Shown piece by piece: positions 55,753 to 64,000 of a stretch of 64,000 bases of DNA (the first letter of the stretch is position 1; every line of letters starts with the position of its first letter). The notes under the pieces are model-generated. The model did no database searches. It was given only the letters and a program-made list of their open reading frames with translations, and was not told the DNA's origin. The translations under genes were made by a program, and so were the position numbers. The DNA is from Scytonematopsis contorta HA4267-MV1 (GTDB lineage: Bacteria > Cyanobacteriota > Cyanobacteriia > Cyanobacteriales > Nostocaceae), in the NCBI GenBank assembly GCA_019359035.1, contig JAHHIC010000042.1:109856-173855 (forward strand). Reading direction: 5' to 3'.

Positions 55753-56172
55753 TCACTTAATAATTAAGTCATTAAAATAAGTAGGGGAAATTTTAAAAAA
55801 ATCTGCTAAAGCTTGAATCTCATTTTCGGTAAGTTGAGATTTACCACTTAATATGTCTAAAACCTTAGATTCACTTCCGCAAATGCTGATTAAATCTTTG
55901 GGTTCAAGGTTGGATTCTTCTAGCAAAGCTTCAAAAAGTTCAATTCCTTTTAAGGGAGGAATTATTTCGTGTTGTTGTTCGTAATCATAAACAAGAACTG
56001 CAAGCACTTTGAGGTAGTCTCTTTCATCTTGGGTAAGGTTTCCTTTATCCAAAATATGATTAATTCTATTCTGGGTTGCAATTAGTTCGGCTTCATTTGT
56101 AATTGGACGTGGAGGAAAAAAAGTAATTAGCTCAATATAGTAGCTACTAGGAGTTTTTAAACCACTCGTCAT
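55753..56172 (-). CDS. HigA-like antitoxin / HTH regulator without visible toxin
   Basis: A 139-residue protein resembling HigA antitoxins. ITNEAELIATQNRINHIL, ERDYLKVLAVLVYDYEQQ, GIELFEALLEESNLEPKDLI and the HTH end SGKSQLTENEIQALADFFKI correspond to the N-terminal linker and C-terminal XRE-type domain of that family. A GGAAAA ribosome-binding site precedes the ATG. The open frame extends 35 codons upstream through a palindromic repeat and is not used. The usual HigB toxin gene before it is absent: only repeats and the end of glgP are there. Confidence 0.8.
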   Translation of the reverse strand: MTSGLKTPSSYYIELITFFPPRPITNEAELIATQNRINHILDKGNLTQDERDYLKVLAVLVYDYEQQHEIIPPLKGIELFEALLEESNLEPKDLISICGSESKVLDILSGKSQLTENEIQALADFFKISPTYFNDLIIK

Positions 56173-56201
56173 TTTTCCAACGCAATTGAAACGACTTTTA
56201 A

Positions 56202-56242
56202 AAGACGCGATATTAGAAGACGCGATAAATCGCGTCTCTACA
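56202..56242. repeat. AGACGCGAT palindrome copy, expanded
   Basis: AGACGCGATATTAGAAGACGCGATAAATCGCGTCTCTAC: a palindrome of the GTAGAGACGCG family with a partly duplicated left arm. It fills the space between glgP and the HigA-like gene and yields a false in-frame N-terminal extension. Confidence 0.82.
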
Positions 56243-56260
56243 TAATAATTTAACGGTGGT

Positions 56261-58822
56261 TTACTGTGCCCAAACAATCAACCGTGGTTCATACGAACTG
56301 GAAAGGTGTTTGTGTTTTGGCAATACCCGTAACGATAAACCCTGTAAACCAGAGGCATCATAGAGAATATTAGCTGTGTAAACACTTAATCCATGTTGGT
56401 CATTGTCTTGACAATCCATCACCACAGGGACACCGTTGACAATTTCACCATTAGCATCAATTGGTCCTTGGTAAAGTTCTACCTGGACATCATCTTTGCT
56501 TAAAGTTGCTAAATCAACCTTGGCTGTAACGTTAACGGTTTGGTTCACTTTAATATCAGTACTTGACGATACGTCAACATCCTTGATTTTAATGTTGTAC
56601 CAGTTTTCGTTAAGTTTCATTCTCCAAGCAGATAATTCTTTGGTAGGAGCGAAATTATCGGCTGTTAAGGTATGGTAGCGGTCGCTAGCGGAGAAATAGG
56701 CTCTTTCAGCATATTCCCGAACCATGCGTGTAGTATTAAAGAACGGGCAATTCAAGCGAATTGCGTCTTTCATTTTAGCAATCCAACGTCGTGGTAAGGC
56801 GTCTGCATCGCGGTCATAAAACAGCGGCATGACTTCCTTTTCCAACAAATCATAAAGTGCGTTGGCTTCGACTTCATCTTGATAATTGGGGTCGTCGTAA
56901 TTTTCCCCATGTCCAATTGCCCAACCGGTACGGACAAAATCGGCTTCATCCCACCATCCATCAAGTACGCTCAAATTAGGCAAACCGTTCATGGCTGCCT
57001 TCATTCCACTTGTACCAGAAGCTTCTCGTGGACGACGTGGTGTATTTAACCAAATATCACAACCTGCCACCATCAACCGTGCAATATGAATATCATAGTT
57101 GGGGACAAACACAATTTGTTTCTCCAAATCGTGTTCGTGGATAAAGTGGTTAATTTCTCGAATTAATTCTTTACCGGGAATATCTTTGGGGTGGGCTTTA
57201 CCAGCGATGACAAATTGTAATTTGTGTTGCTTGTTGCTCAATAAAATCCGCTTGATGCGTTCTACATCTCGCATCCACAAGGTAGCGCGTTTATAGGTGG
57301 CAAAACGACGAGCAAAACCAATCGTTAAAACGTTGGGGTCTAAAACCTCATGTGCTTGGGCAATTTCTCCTGCAGTCGCACCACGGTCAGTTAAATGTTT
57401 GACCAAATGCTGACGGACATACAAAATCATATCCAAGCGACAGCGTTCGTGGTTACGCCATAATTCCTCATCAGGAATTGCATCCATCTTTTCCCACATG
57501 GGGTTGTCAGCTGGTGTGGAAGACCAATTAGGACCTAAATAGCGGTCGTATAATTCTTGAGTGGGTTTTGCGACACAACTGCGAGCATGAACCCCATTAG
57601 TAATAGCACCGATGGGTACTTCATCAACAGGTATATCTTGCCACAAACCGCGAAACATTTGGCGAGATACGACACCATGTAATTGTGCGACCCCGTTACA
57701 GAAGGTCGCCATTTTTAGGGCCAACACTGCCATACTAAAGGGTGCTGATAAATCACCAGGATTTTCGCGTCCTAGGGATAAAAACTGGTCTTTGTTCAAA
57801 CCAAAGACATCTGCATAATATCCCAAGTAGTACAAAACTTTGTCTGGAGAAAACAAATCAATTCCCGCTGGTACGGGAGTATGAGTTGTAAAGATATTTG
57901 TGGAAGCTACAATTTGTCTAGCTTCCGAGTAACTTAGCCTTTCTTCGTGAATTAACATGCGGATGCGCTCCAGTGCAGAAAACGCAGCATGTCCCTCGTT
58001 CATGTGATAAGCGGTGACGTTATATCCCAGCGCTTTTAATAATCTAACACCGCCGATACCCAACATAATTTCTTGGTGGATACGCATATCGATATCACCA
58101 CCGTAAAGCTGGTCAGTAATATCGTGGTCGTAAGGGTTGTTAGGGTCAACGTTGGTGTCTAACATGTAAAGTGGTACTGTTCCCACCTGCACACGCCAAA
58201 CTCTTGCATACACCTTGCGTCCGGGGTAATCTACCTCGATTCGTAATTCCGAACCATCGGGATTGCGCTCCAAATGCAACGGCATATTATAAAAATCATT
58301 GATGGGGTAGCGTTCTTGCTGCCAACCATCAGCGTTCAGATACTGAGCAAAATAACCTTGTTGGTACAATAAACCTACACCGACAAGGGGTAATCCCAAA
58401 TCGCTAGCAGATTTTAAATGGTCACCAGCAAGTACCCCTAAACCACCAGAATATACGGGTAAGCAATCTACCAGCCCAAATTCAGCAGAAAAATAGGCGT
58501 AACATTCTTTTGGCTTACCGGCTCTTTGTTTTTTAAACCAGGAGACTTCTTTTAGATAATCATCTAATTGACGAGAAGCTCTGTCCATTTGTGCGAGGAA
58601 ACCTTCGTCTTCCACAACTTCCAAAAGTCGCGATTGGCTAATGGTTCCCAACATCAAAACAGGGTTATGACGGCTCGATTCCCATAAGTCTGGGTCTAAA
58701 CGACGAAATAGGTCTTTCGTTTCTACGTTCCAATCCCAGTGTAGATTGTACGCGAGTTTCCGCAGCGGCTCAAGACGTTGCGGTAGAGATGGAGATACAT
58801 TAAAAGTGCGAATGGGCTGCAT
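56261..58822 (-). CDS. glgP: Alpha-glucan phosphorylase (GT35)
   Basis: An 853-residue PLP-dependent alpha-glucan phosphorylase that removes glucose-1-phosphate from glycogen. The PLP-Lys region is SGTSGMKAAMNGLPNLSVLDGW; sugar/phosphate-binding residues are in FARRFATYKR and NTPRRPREASG. The N-terminal part (RTFNVSPSLPQRLEPLRKLAYN, SAEFGLVDCLPVYSGGLGVLAGDHLKSASDLGLPL seen here as shorter segments) is the DUF3417-containing alpha-glucan phosphorylase subtype. Carbon storage turnover is its role. It is convergent to no neighbour; the HigA-like gene follows in the same orientation. Confidence 0.96.
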   Translation of the reverse strand: MQPIRTFNVSPSLPQRLEPLRKLAYNLHWDWNVETKDLFRRLDPDLWESSRHNPVLMLGTISQSRLLEVVEDEGFLAQMDRASRQLDDYLKEVSWFKKQRAGKPKECYAYFSAEFGLVDCLPVYSGGLGVLAGDHLKSASDLGLPLVGVGLLYQQGYFAQYLNADGWQQERYPINDFYNMPLHLERNPDGSELRIEVDYPGRKVYARVWRVQVGTVPLYMLDTNVDPNNPYDHDITDQLYGGDIDMRIHQEIMLGIGGVRLLKALGYNVTAYHMNEGHAAFSALERIRMLIHEERLSYSEARQIVASTNIFTTHTPVPAGIDLFSPDKVLYYLGYYADVFGLNKDQFLSLGRENPGDLSAPFSMAVLALKMATFCNGVAQLHGVVSRQMFRGLWQDIPVDEVPIGAITNGVHARSCVAKPTQELYDRYLGPNWSSTPADNPMWEKMDAIPDEELWRNHERCRLDMILYVRQHLVKHLTDRGATAGEIAQAHEVLDPNVLTIGFARRFATYKRATLWMRDVERIKRILLSNKQHKLQFVIAGKAHPKDIPGKELIREINHFIHEHDLEKQIVFVPNYDIHIARLMVAGCDIWLNTPRRPREASGTSGMKAAMNGLPNLSVLDGWWDEADFVRTGWAIGHGENYDDPNYQDEVEANALYDLLEKEVMPLFYDRDADALPRRWIAKMKDAIRLNCPFFNTTRMVREYAERAYFSASDRYHTLTADNFAPTKELSAWRMKLNENWYNIKIKDVDVSSSTDIKVNQTVNVTAKVDLATLSKDDVQVELYQGPIDANGEIVNGVPVVMDCQDNDQHGLSVYTANILYDASGLQGLSLRVLPKHKHLSSSYEPRLIVWAQ

Positions 58823-59583
58823 AGGTTGGCGGGACTCCTAGGTGTAGCTATCGCTATTGTTTACCTTGTTTGAGTATAGTTGCCAGCTCGTCGAATTCTA
58901 TTGTTATGTTGTCTTTATTTTATAAAGTAGTTTCAGTCACCCTAATTTGTCTCAAGCAATCGCCAAGTTGTTGTTTCAGGGTTTTTACTTAAAATTCATA
59001 GTCATAATTTTTGATGTTTCGTAGCATTGGGGGTTATTAATTTTTCATAATCACTATTTTAGGAGTCAAATCACAGGGAAATTACTTAATTTTGTTGCTA
59101 TGCTACGTAATTTCCGGACATATATAAATTTTTCTTTACATTATTTGGAACTTCCGAATCAAAATCAAATTCACGTAGGATGGGTTAGGCGCATTTGTAA
59201 AATCTGCTTGGAGATTCTTTAATTTACATGAAGCGCCGTAACCCATCTTTTACAAGGGTTTAAGATTTAATTTATGAATCATATCGTTTCCGGTGGCATC
59301 GAAATAATTTGCTCACGCATAATAAACCGGAGGTTTTCCTACAGGGTAGACGCTTCATACGCAAAGGAAGAAATAATTACAGTACAATCGGTTTTGATAT
59401 CATCTGTAAATTCCATATATATAATGATGGGTTACGGCGTTTCATATTTATCGTATAAAACTCTGAATTTTCGTACGCCTAACCCATCCTACAGAATCGT
59501 TATCAGGTGTATCGGGAGCTAAGCTCGTAAAATTTATATATCGTACCTGATTTCTGTGCAAAAATTTATGTAAATCGAAGATA
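58823..59583. other. Intergenic region with two GGATGGGTTA hairpin elements
   Basis: About 760 bases between glgP and the kinase gene. Two hairpin elements, 59175-59250 (AGGATGGGTTAGGCGC .. GCGCCGTAACCCATC) and 59426-59493 (GATGGGTTACGGCG .. CGCCTAACCCATCCTAC), are inverted relatives of each other. The 82-residue frame spanning them is not a real gene. The glgP and kinase promoters should lie here. Confidence 0.65.
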
Positions 59584-60993
59584 ATGATGAGTCTGATGAT
59601 AGGTAAAATCCTTGATGGGCGTTACGAAATTATAAGCTTTCTAGGAAAAGGAGCTTTCGGCACGACTTATCTGGCGATTGACAGAAAATTGCCCGACAAA
59701 GACCAGTGCGTTGTTAAGCACTTTTCTCCTCAAACAATCAGTCCAAATGCTTTAATTGAGGCACGACGGTTATTTGATAACGAAGCTAAAGTCCTCAACC
59801 GTTTAGGTTCTAATGACCGAATTCCAAGACTTTTGGCTCATTTTGAGGAGGAAGAACAGTTTTATCTGGTTGAAGAATTAATTGTCGGACATGACTTGAG
59901 CCATGAAATCATTCCCAGCAAGCAACTGAGCGAGAAAGAAGTAATTTTTTTGTTGTGCGATATCTTAGAAGTTTTGGAGACTGTACACAAAAATAATGTC
60001 ATTCACCGGGATATTAAGCCATCGAATTTAATTCGACGCAAATCTGATAGCAAGATTGTTATGGTTGACTTTGGTGCTGTTAAACAAACTAGCAGTCCAA
60101 ATACACACCCTCAAGCTCATATGCCATTAACGGTTGCTATCGGCACATACGGCTACATGCCTAGCGAACAAAGTCAGGGTCAACCTAAGTTATGCAGTGA
60201 TATATATGCTACTGGTGTTATTGGTATTCAAGCCTTAACTGGTTTAAAAGCTACCGAGCTACCAAAAGATGGTCAAACAGGTGAAATTATCTGGCGTAAT
60301 CGACTACAAGTTAATCCAAGATTAGCAGATATTTTGGATAAAATGGTCAAGTATGACTTTCGGCAAAGATATCAGTCAGCAACGGAAGCTCTTGAGCCTT
60401 TACAAAGATTAATACCTGTTAAATCTGTGGGTAAACCAATTTTTAGAAAAGCTATTATTGGTTTGGCACTTGCGACCATCGCTAGTATTTTCAGTATTTG
60501 GTTTTTCTTGAGACCACAGAGTAACTCACTGGAAACATATAATGCTTACGGTATGACTATTCAATATCCTAAGGGTTGGGAAAAATTAGTTACTCCTGAC
60601 CGCATTACCGGAAATTTTGCTAGATTTGTACCACCAAAAGAAGCTAATAGTGATTTATATCAAGAGAATATTAATTTAATTATCCATGATTTACCGGAAA
60701 ATTCTAGAGAATTACAACAATTCACTCAGTCTAATTTGGATGACATCAAACAGTCTTCAGATGTGAAAATTCTAGAACAAGGTGAAACTCAGCTAGCTAA
60801 TCAAAACGCTTATCAAGTTATTTACACTATCAAAGAAGATAAAATTGATGTTCAACGCTTACAAGTTTGGACAATTAAAGATAATAAAGTATATATTATC
60901 ACCTATGCAGCAGATATCAATCAATATAATCAATATTTAAATACAGCACAAAAAATGATTAGTTCTTTTGACATTAAATCAAATATAAATTAA
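59584..60993 (+). CDS. Eukaryotic-type Ser/Thr protein kinase with extracytoplasmic domain
   Basis: A 469-residue membrane-anchored kinase. The N-terminal kinase domain (about 12-280) has the glycine-rich loop LGKGAFGTTYLA, the ATP-binding Lys in CVVKHF, the catalytic NVIHRDIKPSNL and the DFG motif VDFGAVKQ. One TM helix follows (about 297-316, IIGLALATIASIFSIWFFL). The C-terminal 150 residues (AYGMTIQYPKGWEKLVTPDR, LQVWTIKDNKVYIITYAAD) have the look of a PsbP-like extracytoplasmic fold, so it probably senses something outside. Three ATGs (59584, 59587, 59596) precede GKILDGRYEI; the last gives the most usual length. Confidence 0.92.
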   Translation: MMSLMIGKILDGRYEIISFLGKGAFGTTYLAIDRKLPDKDQCVVKHFSPQTISPNALIEARRLFDNEAKVLNRLGSNDRIPRLLAHFEEEEQFYLVEELIVGHDLSHEIIPSKQLSEKEVIFLLCDILEVLETVHKNNVIHRDIKPSNLIRRKSDSKIVMVDFGAVKQTSSPNTHPQAHMPLTVAIGTYGYMPSEQSQGQPKLCSDIYATGVIGIQALTGLKATELPKDGQTGEIIWRNRLQVNPRLADILDKMVKYDFRQRYQSATEALEPLQRLIPVKSVGKPIFRKAIIGLALATIASIFSIWFFLRPQSNSLETYNAYGMTIQYPKGWEKLVTPDRITGNFARFVPPKEANSDLYQENINLIIHDLPENSRELQQFTQSNLDDIKQSSDVKILEQGETQLANQNAYQVIYTIKEDKIDVQRLQVWTIKDNKVYIITYAADINQYNQYLNTAQKMISSFDIKSNIN

Positions 60994-61276
60994 CTCGAAA
61001 AAAAAACACGGTTTCTTTGGTAGGGACGAGCCATACAGTTACCTTCTAGGGTGAGGGATACGAGAAATATTTGTATGGAATTGCGATATTTTTTAGTAGT
61101 TATTTTATACCACAATTTAGCGAAAACAAAGACGATTCAGACAGGGATGCTATAAATAACTACATTGGATGTCAAAAATTATATAGTAATAGTAATGAAT
61201 ATTTACATCACTTAACACCGATGTTGATTGTATTTGGTAAATATTAGTAAATATAGATAGTTTCTTGGCTGGAAAA

Positions 61277-61798
61277 ATGAAACTCCCATTATATTTATCT
61301 TTAGTAGCAACAAGTGTAATCTCACTAGGCACAATAGCAACCTTTAGCCAAACTGGTCTAGCTCAAAGCACATCTAACACTTACTTCTGCGAAAGAAGCA
61401 ACGATGGTGTATGGACTACGTTTGCGAAAAACTACAACAACAAAAAAATACCCATTATTCTTTGGGTAAAAACTTTAGGGGAATACACTCCTCAAGTACG
61501 CTGTCGAGAGGTTTCTTCTAGATTCCAGAGTGCTTATGAGAAGAAAATTTTAAATTTCCTCACAACCGGAATTTCCTCTGGACAAGCAGTTATATGTGCC
61601 ACTAGTGAGCATGGTGGCCCCTGCAATCAAATCCTCTTCACCTTGAAATCTCCTAAACAGGCTAGTTCTGTAGTTCAAAGTCTTATTGACCTTGGCTATC
61701 GTGCTAGAGGTCCGATTTTGCAATCGGGGGGTACTTCTCAGGAATATGTTGATATGAACATGTTGCTAAATCAAGAACCAACCGAAGGTAGAAATTAA
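61277..61798 (+). CDS. COP23-domain secreted protein
   Basis: A 173-residue protein with signal peptide (LPLYLSLVATSVISLGTIAT, cleavage near GLAQS) and a COP23 domain, named after a circadian-regulated protein of Cyanothece. Conserved features are the Cys in YFCERSNDGVWTTFA, the CREVSSRFQSAYEKKILNFL segment, and the Cys pair in VICATSEHGGPCNQILFTL. The function is not known. The ATG at MKLPLYL is used. The tandem protease gene begins 43 bases later, probably in the same transcript. Confidence 0.88.
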   Translation: MKLPLYLSLVATSVISLGTIATFSQTGLAQSTSNTYFCERSNDGVWTTFAKNYNNKKIPIILWVKTLGEYTPQVRCREVSSRFQSAYEKKILNFLTTGISSGQAVICATSEHGGPCNQILFTLKSPKQASSVVQSLIDLGYRARGPILQSGGTSQEYVDMNMLLNQEPTEGRN

Positions 61799-61841
61799 GT
61801 TGGAAACGAGACAGGTGTGAAATATTTGAGGTAAAAGTAAT

Positions 61842-63974
61842 ATGAGACAAAACTCGAAGAAGCATAACTCGCTGGCTGTGATGCTTTGGACTGGTGCATT
61901 ATTGATGTTACCGATACAAGCAGTTGGTGTTAGTCTTTTTTCTACGAACAAAGTTTTAGCTCAACAATCAGTACCTCAATTATCTGAAGCGAAAATTAAA
62001 CAAATCGCTCAATCAATCACTGTCAAGGTAACATCTGGAGAGTATGGTGGAACGGGGATTTTAATTAGGAAAGAAGGTAATGTCTATACTGTCTTGACTA
62101 ATCGGCACGTTTTAGAGTCTGGAAAATCAATTAAAATCCAAACACCTGATGGTAAAGCTTATTCAGCCAATTTAGTTAAAGGCATGGATTTTCAGGGTAA
62201 AGATTTAGCTCTGTTGCAGTTCAGTGCCAATGCTAATTATAGTGTTGCGTCTTTGGCGAATTTATCGACAGTGGCAGTAAATGAACCAATATATGCTGCT
62301 GGATTTCCGAGTGGAGCAAACTCATCTCAAATTTCCGGATTTTCCTTCAAAAATGGACAGGTTTTGTTGCTTTCAGAGCAAGCTTTTCGGGAAGGATACC
62401 AAATAGGTTACAGCAACGAAATCGAAAAAGGAATGAGTGGGGGTCCGATACTTAACCGTAAAGGACAAGTGGTTGGTATTAATGGTATCCATGCTTTTCC
62501 GCTCTGGGGTGACCCTTACGTGTATGAAAATGGTACAAAACCAACAGAAGCTTTACGGGATTTGATGAGCCGTTACAGTTGGGGAATTCCGATTCAAACA
62601 TTTGCTCGTTTGGCTCCTAGATATACCTCACAATCGGCTTTAGCTTCCACCAATCAACCTGCTACAAATAAACCTAATATCCTGACAAATCTTCCCCCGA
62701 TAGCTAATGAAGTAAATAATATTGCTCAAGAAATTACGGTACAAGTTAATGTGCCTAATTCTCCAAAGTGTAGTGGGTCAGGGGTGATTATTGCTAAACA
62801 GGGAAACACTTACACCGTTTTGACCGCAGAGCATGTTATTCGCGAATCTTTGAATTGCGATCGCACTGCGTTAGAAGTGGTAACTGCTGATGGTCAGCGA
62901 TATCCAGTGAAGCCAATTAGTTCAGATGCAAAAGGTCTACCAGATTCGGACTTAGCTGTATTACAGTTTAATAGCAATCAAAATTATCGGGTTGCGACCC
63001 TTGCAACCTATGACCTAGTTAAGGACGATGGGTTTATTTTTGTTTCTGGATGGAGTTCAAGACCAAACAGCACAAACTCGCAACGACTTTTCACAGCTGG
63101 ACAAGTTGCATCTAAACAACTTGGGTCTTTGGTTGCGAGAAATCGTCTATCTTTTACTTATGGATACGGGCTATTTTATACCAATGTTACAGAGCAAGGC
63201 ATGAGTGGTGGTCCAGTGTTGGATACACGGGGACGTGTTATCGGAATACATGGAAGGGCTGAAGAACAAGAAGTTACAGATAAAACTGGTAAAAATCGCT
63301 TTATTTCACTGGGTTTTAGTTTGGGTGTTCCAACCAGTAATTTTTTACGTTGGGCAAAGCAGGATGGTCTGATTTCAGCATTAAAAGTAGAAACAACAGC
63401 ACCACCTGCACTGACAAAATTAGAGAGAGCGGGAATCCTGTCCTCTTTGCTAAAAGCAGAAAAACCATCAGATAATGCTGACGCTATTGATTGGCTAAAT
63501 TATGGTTGGCAAGTAGCGCGAAATGCGTCAGATAAGGAGCTTGGTGAAAACGAGACAGAAAAGGCACTCAAAGCTATTGAAAAAGCTATTCAACTTGAGC
63601 CTAATTTTTATCAAGCTTGGTATTTACGGGGTTTGATACAAGCAATTTCTGGTGTTCAATACCAAGAAGCTGTAAAATCATTTGATAAAGCCACCCAAAT
63701 TCAACCAAAATTTGATTCAGCTTGGCGTTGGCGTGGAATGGTGCTTTCAAACCTGAAGAAATATCCAGAAGCGTTACAATCCTTTGACCAAGTAGTAAAA
63801 ATTGACTCAAAAGATGATAGTGCTCAAACATTTCGCAGCATGATACTAGTAGGATTAAAACGTTTTCCAGAAGCAATACCTTCGCCAAAAATAAAGAAGG
63901 CTTTCTGTAGTAGAGTTGTTGTTACCACAACCACAACTCGTGCATCCACAGAAAGCCCATGCCAGATATATTAG
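61842..63974 (+). CDS. Exported tandem trypsin-like serine protease with TPR repeats, 3' end probably disrupted
   Basis: A 710-residue protein. Signal peptide (about residues 1-40), then two trypsin-like domains. Domain 1 has His89 (TNRHVL), Asp121 (GKDLALLQF) and Ser199 (GMSGGPILN); domain 2 has HVIRES, DSDLAVLQF and GMSGGPVLDTRGRVIG. Then TPR units with AWYLRGLIQAISGVQYQEAVKSF, seen as helices, and AWRWRGMVLSNLKKYPEALQSF. The third TPR breaks off at RFPEAIPSP, where an inverted-repeat sequence at 63899-63957 supplies the last 25 residues (Thr/Val/Arg). So the natural protein was probably longer. Substrate unknown; it follows COP23 and a Ser/Thr kinase. Confidence 0.87.
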   Translation: MRQNSKKHNSLAVMLWTGALLMLPIQAVGVSLFSTNKVLAQQSVPQLSEAKIKQIAQSITVKVTSGEYGGTGILIRKEGNVYTVLTNRHVLESGKSIKIQTPDGKAYSANLVKGMDFQGKDLALLQFSANANYSVASLANLSTVAVNEPIYAAGFPSGANSSQISGFSFKNGQVLLLSEQAFREGYQIGYSNEIEKGMSGGPILNRKGQVVGINGIHAFPLWGDPYVYENGTKPTEALRDLMSRYSWGIPIQTFARLAPRYTSQSALASTNQPATNKPNILTNLPPIANEVNNIAQEITVQVNVPNSPKCSGSGVIIAKQGNTYTVLTAEHVIRESLNCDRTALEVVTADGQRYPVKPISSDAKGLPDSDLAVLQFNSNQNYRVATLATYDLVKDDGFIFVSGWSSRPNSTNSQRLFTAGQVASKQLGSLVARNRLSFTYGYGLFYTNVTEQGMSGGPVLDTRGRVIGIHGRAEEQEVTDKTGKNRFISLGFSLGVPTSNFLRWAKQDGLISALKVETTAPPALTKLERAGILSSLLKAEKPSDNADAIDWLNYGWQVARNASDKELGENETEKALKAIEKAIQLEPNFYQAWYLRGLIQAISGVQYQEAVKSFDKATQIQPKFDSAWRWRGMVLSNLKKYPEALQSFDQVVKIDSKDDSAQTFRSMILVGLKRFPEAIPSPKIKKAFCSRVVVTTTTTRASTESPCQIY
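63899..63957. repeat. Palindromic element at the 3' end of the protease/TPR gene
   Basis: Perfect 10-bp outer arms GGCTTTCTGT / ACAGAAAGCC with an inner GAGTTGTTGTT / AACCACAACTC stem. It is encoded in frame as the C-terminus of the protease and may be a small mobile repeat or terminator-like structure. Confidence 0.75.
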
Positions 63975-64000
63975 CATTTTTTTTTACCTTACAATTGGAC

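Noticed and set aside
59274..59522. 82-residue frame before the kinase gene
   Set aside because: Built largely from the GGATGGGTTA hairpin elements.

Overview
The window looks like chromosomal DNA of a filamentous, probably heterocyst-forming cyanobacterium (Nostocales, with gene content and order like Nostoc, Calothrix or Rivularia). The evidence is a beta-carboxysome locus (ccmK2-ccmK1-ccmL-ccmM-ccmN-ccmO) next to an NDH-1MS'-type CO2-uptake operon (ndhF4-ndhD4-cupB) and a CmpR-like regulator; an HpsE-like hormogonium polysaccharide glycosyltransferase; COP23, DUF4349, DUF4359 and MuiA family proteins; and abundant short tandem heptamer repeats and palindromic repeats between genes. No rRNA, tRNA, CRISPR array or intact insertion sequence was found. 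Gene names rest on motif and family recognition, not on database searches.

Layout. 0-7.5 kb: two-domain M16 peptidase, secreted cupredoxin, methionine aminopeptidase, amidase, and a secreted protein whose His/His spacing suggests an EndoU-type ribonuclease. 7.8-14.1 kb: a same-strand surface-glycan or small-molecule cluster (HpsE-like glycosyltransferase, polysaccharide pyruvyl transferase, AsnB-like amide synthetase without the glutaminase Cys, QueC-like PP-loop ATPase, methyltransferase). 14.4-24.8 kb: mixed housekeeping and accessory genes (retropepsin-like protein, ilvC, aldo/keto reductase, DUF4349 lipoprotein, DUF4359 protein, double nitroreductase, ArsC/Spx-like protein), then a Dam-type methylase with an HNH endonuclease broken by a palindromic element. 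25-31.2 kb: PhoD phosphatase, SDR, MnmE, a Cys-rich small protein and MuiA.

31.7-44.6 kb is the inorganic-carbon region. cmpR and the ccm genes read leftward; ndhF4, ndhD4, cupB and a small membrane protein read rightward from a shared ~0.7 kb divergent promoter region. NDH-1MS'/CupB converts CO2 to bicarbonate, the carboxysome converts it back next to Rubisco, and CmpR is a plausible regulator. 44.6-64 kb: hybrid histidine kinase, MpaB-like oxygenase, metF, Uma2 protein, a ParD relic, an intact ParE-type toxin-antitoxin pair, trpS, two HTH proteins, an unknown 409-residue protein behind an iteron-like repeat array, glgP, and a Ser/Thr kinase, COP23 and tandem-protease/TPR group running to the right edge.

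The most distinctive property is how far repeats have invaded genes and gene edges. A heptamer-type repeat forms an in-frame ~65-residue insert inside the ATPase domain of the histidine kinase. Palindromic elements truncate the HNH endonuclease and appear to end the TPR protein. Other repeats add tails to two polysaccharide-cluster proteins and false N-terminal extensions to CcmM, NdhD4, MnmE, the HigA-like protein and the small membrane protein. cupB lies between ~200-bp inverted repeats, and a 91-bp element occurs as two nearly identical inverted copies around the cupredoxin-map-amidase segment.
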